Assembly: GCF_024606225.1 (NCBI RefSeq)
Contig: NZ_JAGRPU010000001.1
Location: 124,001-188,000, forward strand
Source: Endozoicomonas sp. ISHI1
Lineage (GTDB): Bacteria; Pseudomonadota; Gammaproteobacteria; Pseudomonadales; Endozoicomonadaceae
Reading direction: 5' to 3'
DNA: 64,000 bases
Shown piece after piece: positions 30,687-40,203 of the stretch; positions within the stretch are counted from its first letter, which is position 1; each line of letters opens with the position of its first letter. The position numbers and the translations under genes were made by a program. The notes under the pieces were generated by a model. The model made no database searches. It had not been told where the DNA came from and saw nothing but the letters and a program-made list of their open reading frames with translations.

Positions 30687-32528
30687 TCAATTACGAGTTA
30701 CGCCTTCCGGAATGTCAACGTCATCCCCGTCAAAATCATTCATGTCAGAATCAGTCACTTCAAAATCACTCTTACCATGAAGACTTTCAAAATCACTGCT
30801 GTCAGTATCAGTTTTTTCAGATTCACTGCTGTCAGAATGATCATTACTACAAAGGCAATACTCGAGCCATACGACGAGTTTTTTTAAGTACTTTATCCGT
30901 TTTTCCTGATGTTTTTTCCTCTTCTCTTCTTCGCCAGGCTCTTTGCCTCCTTGCCCCTTAGCTGCCATGTCATGCATGACTTGATCACCCTGCCCAGTGT
31001 CATTGGAGCCAATAGCTGTATCAGGAAGCAGTGCCAATAAATCATATGATTGTTCCAATAGGGCCCTAAATCCTATAGCGAGGGTCTCCATTATGACATC
31101 GCAATCATTTTCAACAGTAAACGTTAAGTGTAATTGTTGCGCTAAATATATTTTTAGGTATACAAACAATTTTTTAAATGATTTAACATCTTGATTTCCT
31201 TGTTCAAGTGTCGCATCAACCAGAACTTTTTTTATTTCTTTAAATAACTCATTTCTTTTTCTTCTACCGGAATAAAAACTCGTCCTCTTACCTGATTCTC
31301 TAAAATAATTCTCTATGCTTTCAATATTTACATTCGGATATTCGCATTCCGGTGCAAAAGGGTTAATTATGAGTCTAATAACATCAATTAAATTCAAAAA
31401 CTGATAGTTCCAGGCTACTAATCCTGGTTCATCTTCACCATATTTTTCTATAAGTTCCAGCATTCGTTCAGCTGATTTTAGCTGTCGCTTATAACTCGAC
31501 ATTCCGTTCCTATCAATGCCATCGTTGAGCAGTTTGGCAGCGTCTCTAAGTAATGCATCAACTGACTTACCGGATTGCTCAGACTCTAAGGAATCCTCCA
31601 ATTGCTGTAAAAACTTAATGCGTTCTGTTACTAAATCTTTTAGACCAGAAAATACTAAATATGATATTGCAACATTTTCTTTTAAAAGCTCTTTATCTTT
31701 AATCGGCTTATCTCTGCCTAATAGTTGAGCTGCGTGCAGGTGGTGGAGAAATCCACACATTCCTGCCATGTCAGCGGCGTGAAGCAGGAATGAAGTAAAA
31801 AAAGCATGGGCACTTTGTGAGGAAGCACTACTTGAATTTATGGCTGTGTAGTAAGCCAGCATTAAATATGCAAGACTCTGTTGATGTTGTGAACTGCCCG
31901 GATTAACAGGCGACTCGGTACCTTGGATATAAGATAGCGTTTCTAAGATTGCATTCTGATTTTGGTCAACGTTAATTTGAAGACTCGCCTTCACTTGCGC
32001 AATCATGCTTGCAATGGTCAGGCTATCACCGGGGGGCATTTCCGGAATATTGCTCAACAGAGTGGTCATAGTGTCTTCCGGAAGACCTAAATTCAAGTTT
32101 CGGATTATTTCAGCAATTTGTTCCCGGGACATTGGCGGAAGCGGAAGGTCCGTCAAAGGCTGCATCTGCGGTGCTCCGGCACCCTGCGGTTCTTCCTGAT
32201 CCTCACGATTATTTACGTCATGCTCATTCCCAATGTTCATGGCAAAGATAAGATCAGTATCATTCGAAGTGACTAAAGGGAACCTCCCTATAAGAGTATT
32301 ATGGTTGATCAAATTGGATAGGAAGTCAGAGTCTTTTGTTCCCTTTTCTTCAAAAATTTTCACATCCGCTGGCGTCAATAAAGGGGTTGCTGCCAACAAT
32401 GTTGAGCAGGGACAAGCCATAATAATGAGACCAAGGGAAGCTAAGAATAGCTGCCTAGCCCTGCCAAGATGGAAAAATATCGATGACCCTGTTGTTTCTG
32501 GTAATTGAGACCCGGAGCTACTGATCAT
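30687..32528 (-). CDS. Secreted protein of unknown function, paralogue A
   Basis: A 613-residue protein similar along its whole length to the next gene (32807-34603). It has a signal-peptide-like segment (about residues 27-46, LFLASLGLIIMACPCSTLLA) with a possible lipoprotein-like Cys, a Pro/Gln-rich stretch (PQMQPLTDLPLPPMSREQI) and a largely helical middle with AYLMLAYYTAINSS and LRDAAKLLNDGIDRNGMS. The C-terminal ~55 residues are very acidic with Ser/Asp runs (TDSSDF, DSDMNDFDGDD). I chose ATG 32528 because GGAAG lies five bases upstream and the paralogue starts at the same point; the frame is open to 32717. No known family is recognised. Confidence 0.7.
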   Translation of the reverse strand: MISSSGSQLPETTGSSIFFHLGRARQLFLASLGLIIMACPCSTLLAATPLLTPADVKIFEEKGTKDSDFLSNLINHNTLIGRFPLVTSNDTDLIFAMNIGNEHDVNNREDQEEPQGAGAPQMQPLTDLPLPPMSREQIAEIIRNLNLGLPEDTMTTLLSNIPEMPPGDSLTIASMIAQVKASLQINVDQNQNAILETLSYIQGTESPVNPGSSQHQQSLAYLMLAYYTAINSSSASSQSAHAFFTSFLLHAADMAGMCGFLHHLHAAQLLGRDKPIKDKELLKENVAISYLVFSGLKDLVTERIKFLQQLEDSLESEQSGKSVDALLRDAAKLLNDGIDRNGMSSYKRQLKSAERMLELIEKYGEDEPGLVAWNYQFLNLIDVIRLIINPFAPECEYPNVNIESIENYFRESGKRTSFYSGRRKRNELFKEIKKVLVDATLEQGNQDVKSFKKLFVYLKIYLAQQLHLTFTVENDCDVIMETLAIGFRALLEQSYDLLALLPDTAIGSNDTGQGDQVMHDMAAKGQGGKEPGEEEKRKKHQEKRIKYLKKLVVWLEYCLCSNDHSDSSESEKTDTDSSDFESLHGKSDFEVTDSDMNDFDGDDVDIPEGVTRN

Positions 32529-32754
32529 TCTACTTCCTTTAGTATCTGAATGCCTCTCGTAAAGTAGTCCAGGAATTGCAGCAATGCTCAACTTTAAGCT
32601 GTCGTCACCAATATCTGATCTGACACTCATCGGTTCATTGTCGTCTGTAGTGTCAGACCAGATACTGAAGACCAAACCTCCTTGAAAGTACGCCCTGCAT
32701 GATTCAAAAATTTGCATGAGCGGCCGATCAGAGCAAGAAATTTTTACCCATTAC

Positions 32755-32786
32755 AATAGGCCACTTCCAGCATGGCACTTTCTTTT
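32755..32786 (-). pseudogene. Possible small uup relic between the two paralogues
   Basis: AATAGGCCACTTCCAGC followed by a further partly matching 11 bases equals an internal part of uup near 35794-35822, about 24 of 28 bases by eye. It lies between the two secreted paralogues, just past the 3' end of copy B. A 17-base match could arise by chance in 64 kb, so this is tentative. Confidence 0.4.
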
Positions 32787-32806
32787 CGTAAGTGTGAATA
32801 TTTCAA

Positions 32807-34603
32807 TTACTGAGTCACACCTTCTGGCGTGTCAACATCATCTCTCTCAGAATCACTTCCATCAGAGTAGCTCCTGGTATCATCACTCTCTGAATCACTA
32901 TCGTAACAATGGTCAGGAACACATACACGCCTGCGAAAGAACCAATCGAGCCACTGCACAAATTCATTCAAGTAGTTCAGCCTTCTTTGAAGGTGTTTTT
33001 TCTTCTTCTCTTCTTTGCCAAGCTCTTTCTCTTGTTGTTCCTTTACAGCCTCGACATGCGTGACTTCGTCAGCTTGCTCAACGACATCGGAGCCAGTCGT
33101 TATATCATAAAGCACTAACAATAAATCATATGATTGATCCCGCAGGGCTCTGAATCCTGTACCGAGAGTAACCTGTATCACTTGATAATCATTTTTATCA
33201 GGAAAAGCTACGTGTAATTGTTGCGCTATATACGACTTCAGGTGTCCCAATAATTTTAGAAATGATTTATGCTCTTGATTTTCGTGGTCACGCATTGCGT
33301 CTGCTATTAGTTTTTTTATTTCTTTAAGTAATTTCCTTTTTTTGTCCATATAGTTATAAAAGGTTGTCCCCTTACCTGACTTTCTAAAGTAATCCTCTAT
33401 CTTAACTATATGTGCATTCAGATCTACATATTCTGATGCGAAAGGATCAAGCATCAGGCCCAAGAGATCAATTAAATTCAAGAATTGATTATTCCAGGCT
33501 ACTAATTCAGGTTCATTTTCACCATATTCTTTTATAAGCGCGAGCATTCGCTCAGCTGTTATTTGCTGTCGCTTATAAATCGATATTCCGTTCCTGTCAA
33601 TGCCATCGTTGAGCAGCTTGGCAGCGTCTCTTAGTAATGCCTCGGCTGATGTATTGCTTTGCTCAGATTCTAAGGAATCCTCCAATTGTTGCAAAAATTT
33701 AATGCGTTCTGTTGCTAAAAATTTCAGTCCAGAGAATACTAAAGATGATTTTGCAACATTTTCTTTTAAAACATCTTGATCTTTTATCGGTCCATCTTCA
33801 CCTAATAGCCCATCTTTTTGCAGATGGAGTCTGGGTATTCCAGCCATGTAAGCGGCGTGAAGCAGGAACGAATTAAAAAAAACATGGGCTCCTTGAGAGG
33901 AAGCATCACTTGAATTTATGGCTGCATAGTAAGCCAGCATCAAATATGCAAGGCTTTGTTGATGTTGCGAATTGTTCGGATCGACAGGAGACTCGGTACT
34001 CTGGATATGAGATAGAGTTTCCAGGATTGCATTCTGACTTTGGTCAACGTCAACCTGAAGAGTAGCCTCCACTTGCTTGATCATGCCTGCAATTGTCAGG
34101 TTGTCACTGGGGGGCGTTTCCGGGATGTTGTTCAGCAGAGCGGTTATACTGTCTTCCGGGAGGCCTGAATTCAATTTCCGGATAATTTCAACAATTTGTT
34201 CACGGGACATTGGCGGGAGCGAAAGGTCCGTTAAAGGCTGCATCTGTTGTGCTCCAGCTCCCTGCGGTTCTTGCTGTTCCTGACTCTTATTTACTTCTTG
34301 CTCATTCACGGGGTTCATGGCAAAGATAAGTTCAGTATCATTCGGGGTGACCAAAGGGAATGCCCCCATAAGAGCATTATGGTTAATTAAATCGGATAGT
34401 AAGTCAGACCCTTTTGCTCCCTTTTCTTGAAAAAACCTCTCATCTACTGGCGTTGGTAAAGGGTTTAATGCCAGCAAGGTTGAGCAAGGGCAAACCATAA
34501 TGAGACCGAGGGAAACTGAAAATAGTTGATTGGTCTTGCTATGATGGGAATGTATCGATGAACTTGCCGTTCTCAGTGATTGAGGCTTGGAGCTGCCGAT
34601 CAT
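32807..34603 (-). CDS. Secreted protein of unknown function, paralogue B
   Basis: A 598-residue paralogue of the previous gene with the same order: signal-like segment (LFSVSLGLIMVCPCSTLLA), Gln/Pro-rich linker, helical middle (LAYLMLAYYAAINSS, LRDAAKLLNDGIDRNGIS) and an acidic Ser/Asp tail (DSDSESDDTRSYSDGSDSE). It also has a basic Arg-rich patch before the tail (FFRRRVCVPD). Start 34603 aligns with the start chosen for copy A, though its ribosome site is weaker. The upstream ~200 bases also match those of copy A, so promoter and gene were duplicated together. It lies downstream of uup on the same strand. Confidence 0.72.
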   Translation of the reverse strand: MIGSSKPQSLRTASSSIHSHHSKTNQLFSVSLGLIMVCPCSTLLALNPLPTPVDERFFQEKGAKGSDLLSDLINHNALMGAFPLVTPNDTELIFAMNPVNEQEVNKSQEQQEPQGAGAQQMQPLTDLSLPPMSREQIVEIIRKLNSGLPEDSITALLNNIPETPPSDNLTIAGMIKQVEATLQVDVDQSQNAILETLSHIQSTESPVDPNNSQHQQSLAYLMLAYYAAINSSDASSQGAHVFFNSFLLHAAYMAGIPRLHLQKDGLLGEDGPIKDQDVLKENVAKSSLVFSGLKFLATERIKFLQQLEDSLESEQSNTSAEALLRDAAKLLNDGIDRNGISIYKRQQITAERMLALIKEYGENEPELVAWNNQFLNLIDLLGLMLDPFASEYVDLNAHIVKIEDYFRKSGKGTTFYNYMDKKRKLLKEIKKLIADAMRDHENQEHKSFLKLLGHLKSYIAQQLHVAFPDKNDYQVIQVTLGTGFRALRDQSYDLLLVLYDITTGSDVVEQADEVTHVEAVKEQQEKELGKEEKKKKHLQRRLNYLNEFVQWLDWFFRRRVCVPDHCYDSDSESDDTRSYSDGSDSERDDVDTPEGVTQ

Positions 34604-35047
34604 TTTACTTAAGCCCGTGTTTGAATGCCCCCGAAAAGTAGTCCAGGAATTGCAGCAGTGCCAAATTTTATTTTGTAGCCACCAGCATCTGACCTGACAC
34701 TCACACGTTCATTGTCGTTTGTAACGTCATGCCAGATTCAGAAGACCTGCTCTATTTAAAGTGTACTTTGCCTGATTCCAGAATTTACACGGGCGTCCGA
34801 TCACAGCACATTTTTCCTGACGGGTTCGCTCTGGCTTAAATAACACCTTCGCCACATGCGTTTTGAACGCGGCAAAAAGTCTCTCTGGATACTCCCACGA
34901 CTTTGCACGCACGGAAAACATTATTGAGCTGATCAGCCAGTTTTAATGATACTGGCTTGTGATAAATAGCAGGATAGTAATACCGTTTCATTGGGGGTTA
35001 GCTGCACAATGACATCTGCTAACTCCCAATTGAAAACGGAACACCTG
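34604..35047. other. Intergenic region between paralogue B and uup
   Basis: The left ~200 bases match the region upstream of paralogue A and presumably carry the promoter. A 64-codon minus-strand frame (34727-34921) is open but unrecognised; its matching region upstream of copy A is not open. The right end (from about 35009) is the uup flank also found at 30394. Confidence 0.5.
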
Positions 35048-36943
35048 TTAACTCATATTTTCGAGCTCTTCCCAACGCTCCATCTTCTCTTCGATATCTT
35101 GATTGACGGTTTCCAGACGTGCCAGAGTGGTTTGCACAACCTCCTGATCACCCTGATAGAAAGACGGATCGGCGATAGCCTCTTCCAGCTGGATTAACTC
35201 TTCTTCCAGTTTTTCAAGCTCTCCCGGCAAAGCATCCAGCTCACGCTGAAGCTTGTAACTGAGCTTTTTCTTTTTCGATTCTGGCTGAGTTTGAATATTG
35301 GGTTCAGCTTTCGTTTGTGGCTTACTGGTTTGAGGCTCAGCAACCAGCTGATTTACCTCCCCTCCCTGTCTGAGCCAATCTTCAAAGCCGCCGACATATT
35401 CTTTAATCTTGCCATCAGGCTGGAATACGAGGGTACTGGAAACCACATTATCGAGGAATTCACGATCGTGACTGACCAGCAGCACCGTGCCCTGAAAGTC
35501 CACCAGCAGTGACTCAAGCAACTCAAGTGTTTCGACGTCGAGATCGTTGGTAGGCTCGTCCATCACCAGCAGATTAGCCGGCTTACTGAAGAGTCTCGCC
35601 AACAGCAAACGGTTTCGCTCTCCACCGGACAACGCCTTAACAGGAACACGACAACGATTAGCCGGGAAAAGGAAATCCCCGAGATAGCTGATTACGTGTC
35701 GACTGGCTCCGTTGATCATGATGCTCTCACGACCTTCAGCAACGTTGTCAATCACTGTTTTTTCAAGGTCCAGTTGATTTCTCAACTGATCGAAATAGGC
35801 CACTTCCAGCTTGGTACCTTCCTTAATGAAACCGGAATCCGGTTTAAGCTGCCCCAGCAAAATACTCAATAGCGTTGATTTGCCAGCACCATTGGCACCA
35901 ATCAGACCGATCTTGTCTCCCCGGATCACTCTGAGATCAAAGCCTTTAATGATGTGCTGACCTTCCCAGGACTTTGCAATGTCCTTAGCTTCCAGCACCA
36001 GCTTGCCGGAACTGCCGCCCTGCTCCAGAGAGAAGCTCGCTTTACCCTGAACCACCCGACGCTCCATCCTTTCGCTTCGAAGTGCTTTAAGCGCTCTGAC
36101 CCGGCCTTCATTACGGGTTCTTCGAGCTTTGATACCCTGACGAATCCAGGCCTCTTCCTGAGCCAGTTTTTTATCAAACAGAGCATTCTGTTCCGCTTCC
36201 ACTTCCAGCGCGTGAGCTTTTCTATCCAGGTAAGTTTTATAATCGCAATCCCAGCTGGTCAGGATACCTCGATCCAGCTCCACGATTCGGGTAGCGAGAG
36301 ACTGCAGGAATGAACGATCGTGGGTGATAAACAAAAGAGCCCCCTGAAAATCAAGCAGCTGTTTCTCAAGCCAGTCAATGGCAACAACATCCAGATGGTT
36401 AGTGGGCTCGTCCAACAATAACAGATCAGGTTCACACACCAGTGCCCGGGCCAGCTCAACTCTTCTGCGCCAGCCACCGGAGAGTTCTTTCATCTTCTTC
36501 TCTTCAGGCAGACCGAGTTTCTGAATCACTTTGTCCACCTTCTGCTGAAGACTCCAGCCATCGGCCGCTTCCAGTTTTTGCTGAACTTTTTCCAGCGCCT
36601 TCATATCTTCATCAGACTGGATATTCTGGGACAGTTCATGAAACTGACTGATCCACTCCCCCACTTCTTCAAGGCCAGAAGCCACGACATCGTAGACTTT
36701 TTTCTCATCCTGCTCAGGAAGATCCTGGTTCAGAATGCCAATACGCATCCCGGGTTTTCGCCAGATGCTGCCATCATCCGCATCGATTTTGCCGGATACC
36801 AGTTTCATCATGGTGGACTTGCCCGCACCATTTCGCCCCAACAAACAGACCCGTTCACCTTTACGTATCTGAAAATCGGCTCCATCCATCAGGGGCTGAT
36901 CACCATAGGCAAGGTTTATATTGTCAAATCTCAGTAACGGCAT
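35048..36943 (-). CDS. uup: ABC-F ATPase Uup
   Basis: A 631-residue soluble ABC-F protein with two nucleotide-binding domains: Walker A GRNGAGKST and GANGAGKST, signatures LSGGWRRRVELARAL and LSGGERNRLLLARLF, Walker B LLLDEPTNHLD and LVMDEPTNDLD. The C-terminal ~80 residues form the charged coiled coil typical of Uup (LDALPGELEKLEEELIQLEE). Uup acts on ribosomes and on DNA integrity. Its 3' end is the source of the decayed copy at 30394-30683. Confidence 0.94.
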   Translation of the reverse strand: MPLLRFDNINLAYGDQPLMDGADFQIRKGERVCLLGRNGAGKSTMMKLVSGKIDADDGSIWRKPGMRIGILNQDLPEQDEKKVYDVVASGLEEVGEWISQFHELSQNIQSDEDMKALEKVQQKLEAADGWSLQQKVDKVIQKLGLPEEKKMKELSGGWRRRVELARALVCEPDLLLLDEPTNHLDVVAIDWLEKQLLDFQGALLFITHDRSFLQSLATRIVELDRGILTSWDCDYKTYLDRKAHALEVEAEQNALFDKKLAQEEAWIRQGIKARRTRNEGRVRALKALRSERMERRVVQGKASFSLEQGGSSGKLVLEAKDIAKSWEGQHIIKGFDLRVIRGDKIGLIGANGAGKSTLLSILLGQLKPDSGFIKEGTKLEVAYFDQLRNQLDLEKTVIDNVAEGRESIMINGASRHVISYLGDFLFPANRCRVPVKALSGGERNRLLLARLFSKPANLLVMDEPTNDLDVETLELLESLLVDFQGTVLLVSHDREFLDNVVSSTLVFQPDGKIKEYVGGFEDWLRQGGEVNQLVAEPQTSKPQTKAEPNIQTQPESKKKKLSYKLQRELDALPGELEKLEEELIQLEEAIADPSFYQGDQEVVQTTLARLETVNQDIEEKMERWEELENMS

Positions 36944-37180
36944 TATCAGGTTAACCTGTCCTTTTCAATGTCCTGCAACGGCAATGACACAGAATTAATA
37001 ATGCCGCAAGCATACCTGCTAAAGACTCATGAGCCAAAAAAATCAGTCGTGAATACAATGCAGAATAAACTTCTGACACCCATGCCATGGGAAGCACGAA
37101 AAGGTAGAATTAGAGTAGATCGTAAACAACCAAATCGGTTATGAGAAAGATCATCCTAAGTGGCGCAGGACAGAATGATT

Positions 37181-37624
37181 TCAGGGCGCCACCATCTCAA
37201 TCAATGTTGCCAACCCCGGTCCTGGCAGCTCCATCTCAAGTACTGCTGCATTGCCGGTCATAAAGCCAGGTCCCTGATGAATCGCTCCTTCACAGAGCAA
37301 ACTGGTTAAAGCCCCCACCAGAGGCATATGACTGGCCAGTGCGATATTCCCTTGCACAGGCAGTTCTGAGATCACGGCCATCGGATCAGCGTCGGGAGTA
37401 ATGCAATCCAGTGTTTCCAGAGTACACTCCAGAGTTTCAGCCAGAATCCTGCCAGATTGCTGAGCCCTGAGATAAGGACTGGCCAGTACCCTGCTGATGC
37501 CGAGGTGGGTCAGCTTCGAAGCTGTGCTGAGCACTTCCTGCTGACCCACTTCCGTTAAAGGCCTTTCCTGATCATTTGGCGCTGACCAACTGGCTTGCCC
37601 ATGACGCATTACGATCAGTTTCAT
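37181..37624 (-). CDS. sixA: Phosphohistidine phosphatase SixA
   Basis: A 147-residue short histidine phosphatase: KLIVMRHGQASW with the catalytic RHG at the N-terminus, RPLTEVGQQEV, and the second His in ALASHMPLVG. SixA removes phosphate from His of phosphotransfer proteins. Size and motifs match the family; there is no signal peptide. The DUF4389 gene and gpsA lie upstream on the same strand, the order seen in related gammaproteobacteria. Confidence 0.9.
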   Translation of the reverse strand: MKLIVMRHGQASWSAPNDQERPLTEVGQQEVLSTASKLTHLGISRVLASPYLRAQQSGRILAETLECTLETLDCITPDADPMAVISELPVQGNIALASHMPLVGALTSLLCEGAIHQGPGFMTGNAAVLEMELPGPGLATLIEMVAP

Positions 37625-37710
37625 TATTGGGTACCTGCCTGCTTATGAGTGCTGATATACGACCAGGTATACGAACGACTATAGATAAACCAGAGTGACT
37701 CAAGCCGATT

Positions 37711-38016
37711 TCAGACACCTTCCTGGTCATTGACTGGCTCTTTCTCTCCCGGCCAGTCGCTGAACGGATAAGGCTTGGTGTCATCATTGTAAGTAACAAA
37801 CTGGATAATCTGATAAAAGTATTGATTCAGACCTGCACTTAAATCCAGTAATCGTGAGTTCGGTTCAGATTTAATAAACCCATGCACCACCTGAATAATG
37901 GCAATCAATAAAATCAGAAATCCGACAATATAGGCCAACATGTAAAACAACACCATGAACAATAGCCTGAGCCACCGAGACTCTGATTTCAGATTATCAA
38001 ACACTTTCTTATCCAT
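37711..38016 (-). CDS. DUF4389 small membrane protein
   Basis: A 101-residue protein with two closely spaced hydrophobic segments in the first half (LLFMVLFYMLAYIVGFLILL and the following IAIIQVV) and a polar C-terminus with YPFSDWPGE, typical of DUF4389. Function unknown. GAGGG lies just before the start. It sits between gpsA and sixA on the same strand. Confidence 0.82.
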   Translation of the reverse strand: MDKKVFDNLKSESRWLRLLFMVLFYMLAYIVGFLILLIAIIQVVHGFIKSEPNSRLLDLSAGLNQYFYQIIQFVTYNDDTKPYPFSDWPGEKEPVNDQEGV

Positions 38017-38093
38017 ATAAAAACCCTCACCGTTTTTGTTAATGGATATCCACCATTAGTTGAAAGTAACTGGAAGAAAAGTCTTCCCGACCT

Positions 38094-39125
38094 TCATCTG
38101 ACCATAAACTCGACGTCGGTTTTCTGCTCCCGGAGCATCATACCGCGCACCAGCTGATTGACATTAAACTCTTCGAAAATAACCATGTGCAATGCCTCAA
38201 CAATCGGCATATAGACTTCAAGCTCAACCGCTTTCTGTCTGACCTGTTGTAAAGTGTTCACTCCCTCAGCTACCTGACCCAGCTCAGCTTCTGCCTCTTT
38301 CAGGGTTTTCCCCTGACCCAGAGCATAACCTACCCTGAAATTCCGACTGAGGCTGGATGTACAGGTGGCGACCAGATCCCCTACCCCGGACAGCCCCAGG
38401 AAAGTCATGGGATCCGCACCGAGCTTGACAGCAAAACGACTCATTTCTGCCAGGCTGCGAGTTATGAGCATACTTTTGGTATTCTCACCCATCCCCATAG
38501 CCGCCCCGATACCTGAGACAATGGCATAGATATTTTTCAGAGCACCGGCCAGCTCGACCCCGTAGACATCCTGGTTGGAATAGACCCTGAAATAATCCGA
38601 ATGCAACACCTTCTGAACAATCTCACACAACTCAACATCTTCACTGGCAATCACTGTCGCCGTTACCGCCTTGGCAACTATTTCCCTGGCCAGATTGGGG
38701 CCACTGAGAACACCTACTCTGACTGAGTTAAGTTCCTCATTCAGAATTTCACTCATCAAGTCAAAGGTGACCGGTTCAATCCCCTTGGTGGTGCTGATCA
38801 CCATTTTACCTTCCAGTGCATCACCTGCCATCTGAACCACTGAACGGAAGGATTTACTGGGAATGGCAATCAGAACCAGATCGGCAGATGAGACAGTGGC
38901 CTTGATATCGGTCGAAGCCTGAACGGAAGGATGAATGGTAAAATCCGGCAGGTAGCGGTGATTGATATGATCCTGATTAATTCCCTTTACCTGCTCTTCA
39001 CTGCGCATCCAGAGTTTAACCTGATGACCGTTATGAGCTGATATATCAGACAGTGCTGTACCAAAGCTGCCTCCACCCAGAATGGCTATGGTATACTGCT
39101 TGCTATCGTTATTCGGCGTCATCAT
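38094..39125 (-). CDS. gpsA: Glycerol-3-phosphate dehydrogenase [NAD(P)+] GpsA
   Basis: A 343-residue cytoplasmic enzyme reducing dihydroxyacetone phosphate to glycerol 3-phosphate for phospholipid synthesis. Visible are the nucleotide-binding AILGGGSFGTALSDISA, VISTTKGIEP, VGVLSGPNLAREI and the catalytic ELAGALKNIYAIVSGIGAAM with Lys. Three consecutive ATGs (39128, 39125, 39122) follow GGAA; I chose the middle one on spacing. The frame is open upstream to 39239, but that part does not resemble the family. Confidence 0.94.
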   Translation of the reverse strand: MMTPNNDSKQYTIAILGGGSFGTALSDISAHNGHQVKLWMRSEEQVKGINQDHINHRYLPDFTIHPSVQASTDIKATVSSADLVLIAIPSKSFRSVVQMAGDALEGKMVISTTKGIEPVTFDLMSEILNEELNSVRVGVLSGPNLAREIVAKAVTATVIASEDVELCEIVQKVLHSDYFRVYSNQDVYGVELAGALKNIYAIVSGIGAAMGMGENTKSMLITRSLAEMSRFAVKLGADPMTFLGLSGVGDLVATCTSSLSRNFRVGYALGQGKTLKEAEAELGQVAEGVNTLQQVRQKAVELEVYMPIVEALHMVIFEEFNVNQLVRGMMLREQKTDVEFMVR

Positions 39126-39663
39126 CATATTTCCGACTGTATTTCTCTTGACTCGTTTATTGGTTAGTAATGCTATCATCACCCACAGTGACGGTCCGCC
39201 ACCAGGGCAAAGGGTTCGTGGTCGTGATGCAAAGCTCATTGCCAGGCAATGAAATGCTGTCTTTTCTGATTCGTTGCAAATCAGCCTTTTGGATAGGCCG
39301 GGAGTAAATAATCATCTTTCAAGCCTTAAAAGCGATGAAAAATGTTTCAGACAAATAATACAATACCTGAAGCGTATAGTGCATAAGGTTAGTGTATTAA
39401 GGGTAATGCATTTCTCAAGGCACAAAAAACCTGACCTCTCAAGCCAGGCCTTGATTTAATGTCACCGGATCCGCAACATCTGTTGTTTTTTTGTTAATTT
39501 CAGCAGAATACGCTGATGAGAGTCTGAGACCGGTGGTATAGTGCACATCGGAACGATAGTAATGAATTCCCGTGATCAGTGGTCAGCCTGACAGGGAGTC
39601 GACATACCCATGTCACCCCAGCCTTGGCGGGCGACCATGGCATTTTCCAGGAATAATGAACGA
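39126..39663. other. Divergent region gpsA/fabA
   Basis: These ~540 bases separate the divergent gpsA and fabA genes. A short palindrome with TCAGC/GCTGA arms occurs at 39500-39516, and the fabA frame is open upstream to 39610. No recognised operator or gene was found. Confidence 0.4.
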
Positions 39664-40176
39664 ATGAAGCAACAATCCTTCGATAAAGACGACCTGCTCC
39701 GCTGTTCACAGGGTGAGCTTTTCGGGCCAGGCAATGCCCAACTGCCAGCACCCAACATGCTGATGCTGGATCGTATCGTTCGGATCTCTGAGGAAGGCGG
39801 TAAATACGGCAAGGGCGAAATCACTGCCGAGCTGGATATCACTCCGGATCTCTGGTTCTTTGACTGTCATTTTCCGGGTGATCCGGTCATGCCAGGTTGC
39901 CTGGGTCTGGACGCCATGTGGCAGCTGGTCGGCTTTTATCTGGGTTGGATGGGTAATCCCGGTCGCGGCAGAGCCCTGGGCAGTGGTGAAGTCAAGTTCA
40001 CCGGCCAGATCCTGCCGACTAACAAGAAAGTGACCTACCAGATCAATATCAAGCGTATTATCAGTCGCAAGCTGGCGCTGGGTATTGCTGATGGCATTGT
40101 CAGCGTCGACGGACGTGAGATTTACACCGCCGAAGGGCTCCGGGTAGGCCTTTTCCAGAGCACCGACGCATTCTGA
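39664..40176 (+). CDS. fabA: 3-hydroxydecanoyl-ACP dehydratase/isomerase FabA
   Basis: A 170-residue bifunctional enzyme that introduces the cis double bond in unsaturated fatty acid synthesis. The catalytic His69 is in [14 protein letters not shown] and Asp83 in LGLDAMWQL; the N-terminus [20 protein letters not shown] and C-terminus [15 protein letters not shown] are near-identical to the Pseudomonas protein as I recall it. I chose ATG 39664 from that match; its ribosome site is weak. fabB follows after 27 bases. Confidence 0.96.
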   Translation: MKQQSFDKDDLLRCSQGELFGPGNAQLPAPNMLMLDRIVRISEEGGKYGKGEITAELDITPDLWFFDCHFPGDPVMPGCLGLDAMWQLVGFYLGWMGNPGRGRALGSGEVKFTGQILPTNKKVTYQINIKRIISRKLALGIADGIVSVDGREIYTAEGLRVGLFQSTDAF

Positions 40177-40203
40177 TTCATTCGGATAATTCAGGTTAGA
40201 TAA

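Noticed and set aside
34727..34921. A 64-codon minus-strand frame upstream of paralogue B
   Set aside because: The homologous region upstream of paralogue A does not keep the frame open, so I treat it as non-coding, though a search could change this.
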